Source: Anaerolineae bacterium
GTDB taxonomy: Bacteria; Chloroflexota; Anaerolineae; Aggregatilineales; Aggregatilineaceae
Length of the DNA: 54,181 nucleotides
Direction of reading: 5' to 3'
Assembly (NCBI GenBank): GCA_016930015.1
Contig: JAFGHR010000107.1
Location: 1-54,181, forward strand
The translations under genes were made by a program, and so were the position numbers. Numbering within the stretch: the stretch's first letter is position 1; each line of letters begins with the position of its first letter. This document shows, piece after piece, positions 49,676-54,181 of the stretch. The notes under the pieces were generated by a model, which made no database searches, had not been told where the DNA came from, and saw only the letters and a program-made list of their open reading frames with translations.

Positions 49676-52531
49676 ATGTCACGCCCGAATTTGGTTTTGA
49701 TTGACGGTCATGCGCTGGCTTACCGCCAGTTTTTTGCCCTACCCGCTGCCGGTTTTACGACTCGTGCCGGTGAACCGACCAACGCCACTTACGGGTTCGC
49801 ACGGTCGCTGCTGGACCTGCTCGACGAAAAGCCGGATTACCTGGCGGTGACGTTCGACCAGGGATTATCCGGGCGCGGTGAGCTTTACCCGGAATACAAG
49901 GGTACGCGTGAAAAAATGCCGGATGATCTGCGCTCACAGCTCAACCGCATCCGCGATCTGGTTAGCGCGTTTAACATCCCGATCCTGGAGATGGACGGGT
50001 ACGAGGCGGATGACGTGCTGGGATCGATCGCGCCGCAGGCCGAAGCCGCCGGGGTCAACGTGCGTATCATCACGGGTGATCGTGACCTGTTGCAGCTCAT
50101 CACGGCGCACACGACCGTACAGCTTCCGCCGGGACGCAAAGAAAGACAACCCCTACTATATGACCTGGACCGGTTCCACGAGCAGTACGAGCTGGAGCCG
50201 CCGCAGTTGGTGGACCTGAAGGGGTTAATGGGCGACAGTTCCGATAACATTCCCGGCGTAAAAGGTGTAGGCGAAAAAACCGCGCTCAAGTTGATCCAGA
50301 CGTATGGATCGGTGGCGAGCGTGTACGCGCATATAAACGAGATCACCGGCGCGATACAAAAAAAGCTCATCACTGACGAGGAAAACGCGTTCATCTCGCG
50401 TGACCTGGCGGAGATCAAGCGTGACGTGCCGGTCACACTCGACCTGGCGGCGTGCGTGGCGCATGATTATGACCATGCGGACGTGGAAAAGCTGTTCCGC
50501 GAGCTGGAATTCCGCAGCCTGATCGACCGGCTGCCGGGCCGTCCAAGCACCGGACCAGTGCAATCCACGAGCAGCCAGCAGCTTTCGATGTTCGATATGG
50601 GGGACGCGGGCGAATCGGGCGCGGCGGAAGCGGTCGCGCCGTATACGGTTGTGGATACGGCGGACGCGTTAGCGGCGCTGGTGGCGCGTCTGAATGCAGC
50701 GGAGGCGATCACGTGGGACGTGGAAACAACATCGAAAAACCAGATGAGCGCGGAACTGGTCGGGATCGCGCTGGCGGTGGATGGGGAGATGGGCTACTAC
50801 ATCCCGCTGGCACACATCGCCCCGAACGCGCCGACCTCGCGCGGCGGCGAAAACGCCGGTCAACCGGACCTGATCGAAGGCCATACGCCCGCACAGCTTC
50901 CGCTGGACACCGTGATCGCCGCACTTCGCCCGGCGCTGACGAATCCGGACATTCCCAAGTACGCGCACAACGCCTGTTATGACCTGGTGATGCTGCGGCG
51001 TTACGGGATCGACGTGACGCCGGTCGTGTTCGACACCATGATCGCGGAGTGGATCAGCGATCCCGCCAGCCGCAGCCTGGGCTTAAAAAAACTGGCTAGG
51101 AAGTGGCTGGAGGTGCATATGACAACGATCGAAGACCTGATCGGGACTGGCAAAAACCAGATCACGATGGACCGTGTACCGGTGGAAAAAGCCGCACCCT
51201 ATGCGGCAGCGGACGCGGTGATGACTCACCGGCTGGTGGACGTGCTGCGCCCGGAACTCAAGGAGCGGCAGGTGTGGGACCTGTACAACGATCTCGAAAT
51301 GCCGCTGGTGCCCGTGATCGCGGACATGGAAATGGCGGGCGTGATGCTGGACGTGAATTACCTGCACGATCTCAGCGCGGACCTGAGCGAGCGGTTAGGC
51401 GCGCTGCAAACCGAGATTTACGACCTGACCGGCGGCTACGGGGTATTTAATTTGGGCAGTCCCAAGCAGCTTAATGACGTGTTATTCGGCAAACTGGGCC
51501 TGTCCGCCGAGGGTATCCGCAAGACGACGCACGGCTTCAGCACCGCCGCGGACGTGCTCGAATCCCTGCGCGACGAACACCCGATCGTGGGTAAAATCCT
51601 GGATTGGCGCGAACTGAGCAAGCTCAAAAGCACGTATGTCGATGCGCTGCCCGCGCTGGTGAATCCGCGGACGGGGCGCGTGCACACGAGTTTTAACCAG
51701 ACGGGGACCGTTACCGGGCGGCTGTCGTCCAGTGACCCAAATTTGCAGAACATCCCGATCCGCAGCGAGGAAGGCCGCCGGGTGCGGCACGCGTTTATCG
51801 CGCCGCCGGGACACCAATTGCTGGCGGTGGACTACAGCCAGGTGGAACTGCGTGTTCTGGCGCATTACAGCCAGGATGCCGCGTTGATGGAGGCGTTCCG
51901 CCGGGGCGAGGATATCCACCGGGCGACAGCCGCCGCCGTGCACCATATCCCGCTGGACGAGGTGACCTACGACCAGCGGCGTTTTGCCAAAGCGGTCAAT
52001 TTCGGGCTGATGTACGGCATGGGCGCGTTCCGGCTGGCGCGTGATAGTGACCTGACGCTGGCCGAAGCCGAGCACTTTATCTCCGAGTATTTCGCACGTT
52101 TTCCCGGCGTAAAAACGTACCTGGATCGCTCGCGGGAACAGGCCACCGAACAAGGCTACCTGGAAACGCTGCTGGGGCGGCGGCGCTATTTCGAAGCGTT
52201 CAGCGGCGAGCGGCGGGCGAGTTTCCAGGAGCGGCAGCGCGCGGAGCGTGAAGCGGTCAACATGCCGATCCAGGGTACGGCGGCGGACATTCTCAAGATC
52301 GCGACCATCAACCTGCACCGGGCGCTGGGCGACGGCGGTTACGTGTCGCGCATGATCTTGCAGGTGCATGATGAACTGGTGCTCGAAGTGCCGGACAGCG
52401 AGCTTGATCGCGTGGCGCCGCTGGTGATCGAGACGATGGAATCCGCGTTTACGCTGGACGTGCCGCTGATCGCCGACGCGAACGTCGGGCCGAACTGGGC
52501 GGAGCTGTCGGCGTGGCAGAGGAAAAAATAG
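49676..52531 (+). CDS. polA: DNA polymerase I
   Basis: 951 residues, full-length family A polymerase. The 5'-3' exonuclease (1-290) has LIDGHALAYR, GYEADDVLG, ITGDRDLLQL and GDSSDNIPGVKGVGEKTA. The 3'-5' proofreading domain keeps all three motifs: DVE (Asp 348/Glu 350), HNACYD and YAAAD, so it should be active, unlike in Thermus. The polymerase domain has motif A VDYSQVELR (Asp 719), motif B RRFAKAVNFGLMYG and motif C QVHDELVLE (Asp 899). AGGAAG precedes ATG. It acts in Okazaki-fragment processing and repair. The next gene starts 20 bp on but is compositionally foreign. Confidence 0.96.
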   Translation: MSRPNLVLIDGHALAYRQFFALPAAGFTTRAGEPTNATYGFARSLLDLLDEKPDYLAVTFDQGLSGRGELYPEYKGTREKMPDDLRSQLNRIRDLVSAFNIPILEMDGYEADDVLGSIAPQAEAAGVNVRIITGDRDLLQLITAHTTVQLPPGRKERQPLLYDLDRFHEQYELEPPQLVDLKGLMGDSSDNIPGVKGVGEKTALKLIQTYGSVASVYAHINEITGAIQKKLITDEENAFISRDLAEIKRDVPVTLDLAACVAHDYDHADVEKLFRELEFRSLIDRLPGRPSTGPVQSTSSQQLSMFDMGDAGESGAAEAVAPYTVVDTADALAALVARLNAAEAITWDVETTSKNQMSAELVGIALAVDGEMGYYIPLAHIAPNAPTSRGGENAGQPDLIEGHTPAQLPLDTVIAALRPALTNPDIPKYAHNACYDLVMLRRYGIDVTPVVFDTMIAEWISDPASRSLGLKKLARKWLEVHMTTIEDLIGTGKNQITMDRVPVEKAAPYAAADAVMTHRLVDVLRPELKERQVWDLYNDLEMPLVPVIADMEMAGVMLDVNYLHDLSADLSERLGALQTEIYDLTGGYGVFNLGSPKQLNDVLFGKLGLSAEGIRKTTHGFSTAADVLESLRDEHPIVGKILDWRELSKLKSTYVDALPALVNPRTGRVHTSFNQTGTVTGRLSSSDPNLQNIPIRSEEGRRVRHAFIAPPGHQLLAVDYSQVELRVLAHYSQDAALMEAFRRGEDIHRATAAAVHHIPLDEVTYDQRRFAKAVNFGLMYGMGAFRLARDSDLTLAEAEHFISEYFARFPGVKTYLDRSREQATEQGYLETLLGRRRYFEAFSGERRASFQERQRAEREAVNMPIQGTAADILKIATINLHRALGDGGYVSRMILQVHDELVLEVPDSELDRVAPLVIETMESAFTLDVPLIADANVGPNWAELSAWQRKK

Positions 52532-52551
52532 TCTCAAATTGAGGTACTCAA

Positions 52552-53433
52552 ATGACGTGGAAAAACGATAAAGAACAGCTAGAGAATGCTTTGTCCAACA
52601 TCGAACAAGAAATCGATGAACGTATCTCTCCATTACAGGATACAACTAAGCAACTGGTTCAGACACGTGACGTAGTTCAAATGCTGCGACAGCAAGTAAA
52701 AAACGCCCCAAGCGGACTCAATTTCGATCAATCACTTAAATATGCCTCAGGTCTGCAATCAAACATTGAAAGGCTCAATGTATACACTTCTGGATTAGAC
52801 ACTTGGTTGTCAAATTCAGGAACAGCGCTCTATTCTACAGCAATCGCTAGTGGGACAGTTGCTGCTGATACCCTGCTGCCTTCGGATTATCATTCTTGGC
52901 CAATGCACGAACAACAAGAATTTCAGACTTGGCATACCGAGACTATCAACGCCTTTCACGTTTTCGTGGAGCAACCACAATACAGATCAAGAGTCACAGA
53001 GCGTATGCACAAGCTAGGCTTTGCACAGAGAACGAATGGTAACGAAGCCCTGAATCACTTTCACAAAGCATGGGAAGCACATGAGAGAGCATTTCCATCT
53101 CCCACCGGGACACTGATTACCATGCGTTCAGCATTGGACGAAACCGTTTCTACCTTGTGGGATCTACGTCCTTGCCAGTCAGGCAGGGCAAAGAAACGAG
53201 AACGCCTGATCGCACTTGGAGAACAGGTTGCAGCCCCCTATGCAGATCATGAAACGTTTGAGGAACTGCAAAAAGAATGGGGCGCGCTTGATGGCGCGAT
53301 GTCCGACTCAAAACAACCAGAACGGAATGAAATCAATCGAGACCGCGAGCGCGAGTTGATGGTTCGTGCATCATTATTCCTCGAGAAGTTACTCAATGCG
53401 GTGGATAACACGAAGCTGAGAAGCCATTCATAA
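52552..53433 (+). CDS. Hypothetical protein, A+T-rich and probably acquired
   Basis: 293 residues, ATG 52552 with GAGG 7 nt upstream. Composition is much richer in A+T than polA and codons such as AAA, GAA, CAA and ACA dominate, so lateral transfer is likely. It is soluble and helical: an opening coiled-coil-like stretch (EQLENALSNIEQEIDERI, TKQLVQTRDVVQMLRQQV), a central EALNHFHKAWEAHERAF, then MRSALDETVSTLW and a charged C-terminus. No signal peptide or known motif. It lies between polA and a DUF559-like remnant, so it may have entered with, or replaced part of, a mobile gene cassette. Not recognised. Confidence 0.7.
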   Translation: MTWKNDKEQLENALSNIEQEIDERISPLQDTTKQLVQTRDVVQMLRQQVKNAPSGLNFDQSLKYASGLQSNIERLNVYTSGLDTWLSNSGTALYSTAIASGTVAADTLLPSDYHSWPMHEQQEFQTWHTETINAFHVFVEQPQYRSRVTERMHKLGFAQRTNGNEALNHFHKAWEAHERAFPSPTGTLITMRSALDETVSTLWDLRPCQSGRAKKRERLIALGEQVAAPYADHETFEELQKEWGALDGAMSDSKQPERNEINRDRERELMVRASLFLEKLLNAVDNTKLRSHS

Positions 53434-53454
53434 GAGCTTCTCTTCATTTCTACA

Positions 53455-53571
53455 ATGAAGATAGAGAGATTGCGCGTGCTGCGCTTCCGGAATGAGGACG
53501 TATTCACGAATATTGAAGGTGTGATCGAGCACATCGCGGCAGGCATCCGGCAGCGAGTCGAATCAGCATGA
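53455..53571 (+). pseudogene. C-terminal remnant of a DUF559-like endonuclease gene
   Basis: A 38-residue open stretch from ATG 53455 to TGA reads RLRVLRFRNEDVFTNIEGVIEHI, which fits the C-terminal strand and helix of DUF559 (Vsr-like) proteins, usually near 100-130 residues with an E...D...ExK core that is absent here. It is in the same frame as the preceding gene but separated by its stop codon. The 5' part was probably lost when the A+T-rich gene arrived. Confidence 0.55.
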
Positions 53572-53585
53572 CGGAGCAGGAAACG

Positions 53586-54181
53586 CTAACTGCTCACGGG
53601 CAGGTTATCGCACGCGCCCTCGACCTGCATCCACTGCGCGTTATTGATCACCCAGGCCTGCTGGCCGTTGGTGCGCTGGATGTAGTACCAGCTTGTATCC
53701 GGGTTGCGCCCGGTGATGGTCACCGTCTCCCCGACGTCAAATTGACCCTGCCGCACCGCGCTCGTGCTGGGCGCATCGCGGAAATTAAGCTGTGACACCA
53801 GCACACGCCCGGTACACACACCGGTCGCGCCGGATGGCCCCTCAACCGCCGTGCCGGATACCGTCAGGGCCAGGGCTGCCGGAGCGCTGGCATTATCTTC
53901 GTTAAAAGCGATCACTTCCAGGTTATACGCGCCCTCACGCTCCGGTTTCCAACTCAGAATCGCCTGGACCGGACCAACCATATCAGGCGGCAGGGCTTTG
54001 CTGCTCGCCACGCGGTCATTCACCTTGAGCAAAAAACTGGTCGTGGTGGAATCCGTCTCAACCGTGATGTCAACGAACCGGTTCGCGGGCACCGTTTGCC
54101 CGCTGGCCGGGGATACGATCCGGACCGAGGGCATTGTATCGCCGGTTGTACTGCCGCCATCACCACCCAAACCGCCGCCGC
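53586..54181 (-). CDS. Ig-like plus SH3b protein, 5' part beyond window
   Basis: At least 198 codons are open to the window edge; the start lies outside, because the frame continues upstream as a Gly-rich stretch (GGGLGGDGGS) typical of a linker after a lipoprotein or signal peptide. An Ig-like domain (SVRIVSPASGQTVPANRFVDITVE ... EGAYNLEVIAFNED) is followed by an SH3b domain (LNFRDAPSTSAVRQGQFDVGETVTITGRN ... WVINNAQWM). The protein is exported by inference. SH3b modules of this kind recur at 13.7 and 48.2 kb, so they are a common theme of this genome. Confidence 0.78.
   Translation of the reverse strand, partial: GGGLGGDGGSTTGDTMPSVRIVSPASGQTVPANRFVDITVETDSTTTSFLLKVNDRVASSKALPPDMVGPVQAILSWKPEREGAYNLEVIAFNEDNASAPAALALTVSGTAVEGPSGATGVCTGRVLVSQLNFRDAPSTSAVRQGQFDVGETVTITGRNPDTSWYYIQRTNGQQAWVINNAQWMQVEGACDNLPVSS

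Overview
The window (about 54 kb, G+C near 60%) looks like chromosome from a Chloroflexota bacterium, probably Anaerolineae-like. The evidence is indirect. There are many secreted proteins with SH3b, TPR or Ig-like domains. A sigma factor is paired with a DUF5667 membrane protein. Other hints are a lone PEP/pyruvate-binding protein, an MDR oxidoreductase, the trehalose genes otsA and otsB, two tandem subtilases, and frequent TTG/GTG starts behind good Shine-Dalgarno sites. No rRNA, tRNA, CRISPR, prophage or full insertion sequence was seen.

Layout. 1-5.9 kb: the 5' part of a secreted protein, an alkaline-phosphatase-superfamily hydrolase followed by a TPR protein, and another secreted protein. 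6-15 kb: PEP/pyruvate-binding protein, two tandem glutamate dehydrogenases, a lipoprotein, a stand-alone receiver protein, a quinone reductase-like MDR protein and a double-SH3b protein. 15-21 kb: a small membrane protein, a TIR-queG pair, a PfkB-family protein with an altered catalytic motif, and otsB/otsA. 21-30 kb: sigma factor with DUF5667 protein, a small MIase/YCII-like protein, a zinc-ribbon membrane protein and two secreted subtilases. 30-40 kb: Bax inhibitor-1 family protein, histidine kinase, ROK kinase, methyltransferase, several small or secreted proteins, a C39-like/TPR protein and miaB. 40-49.5 kb: a 1437-residue protein (degenerate receiver, acidic linker, roadblock-like domain, IS200/TnpA-like domain without its catalytic residues) with an array of palindromes upstream, three tandem secreted paralogs, and a secreted SH3b protein with a YTPTYT-repeat tail. 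49.7-54.2 kb: polA, an A+T-rich foreign-looking gene, a DUF559-like remnant and the 3' part of another SH3b protein.

Two things stand out. First, the 40.8-45.4 kb locus combines a catalytically dead HUH-transposase-like domain, fused to signalling domains, with palindromic 22-bp iterons directly upstream of its own promoter. This invites comparison with RAYT/REP systems, but is unproven. Second, five intergenic copies of a MITE-like element with about 19-bp terminal inverted repeats are present; one has a perfect 10-bp target duplication. Its internal hairpins keep their pairing while changing sequence.

All calls come from reading the sequence and translations by eye. No database search, alignment program or structure prediction was run.
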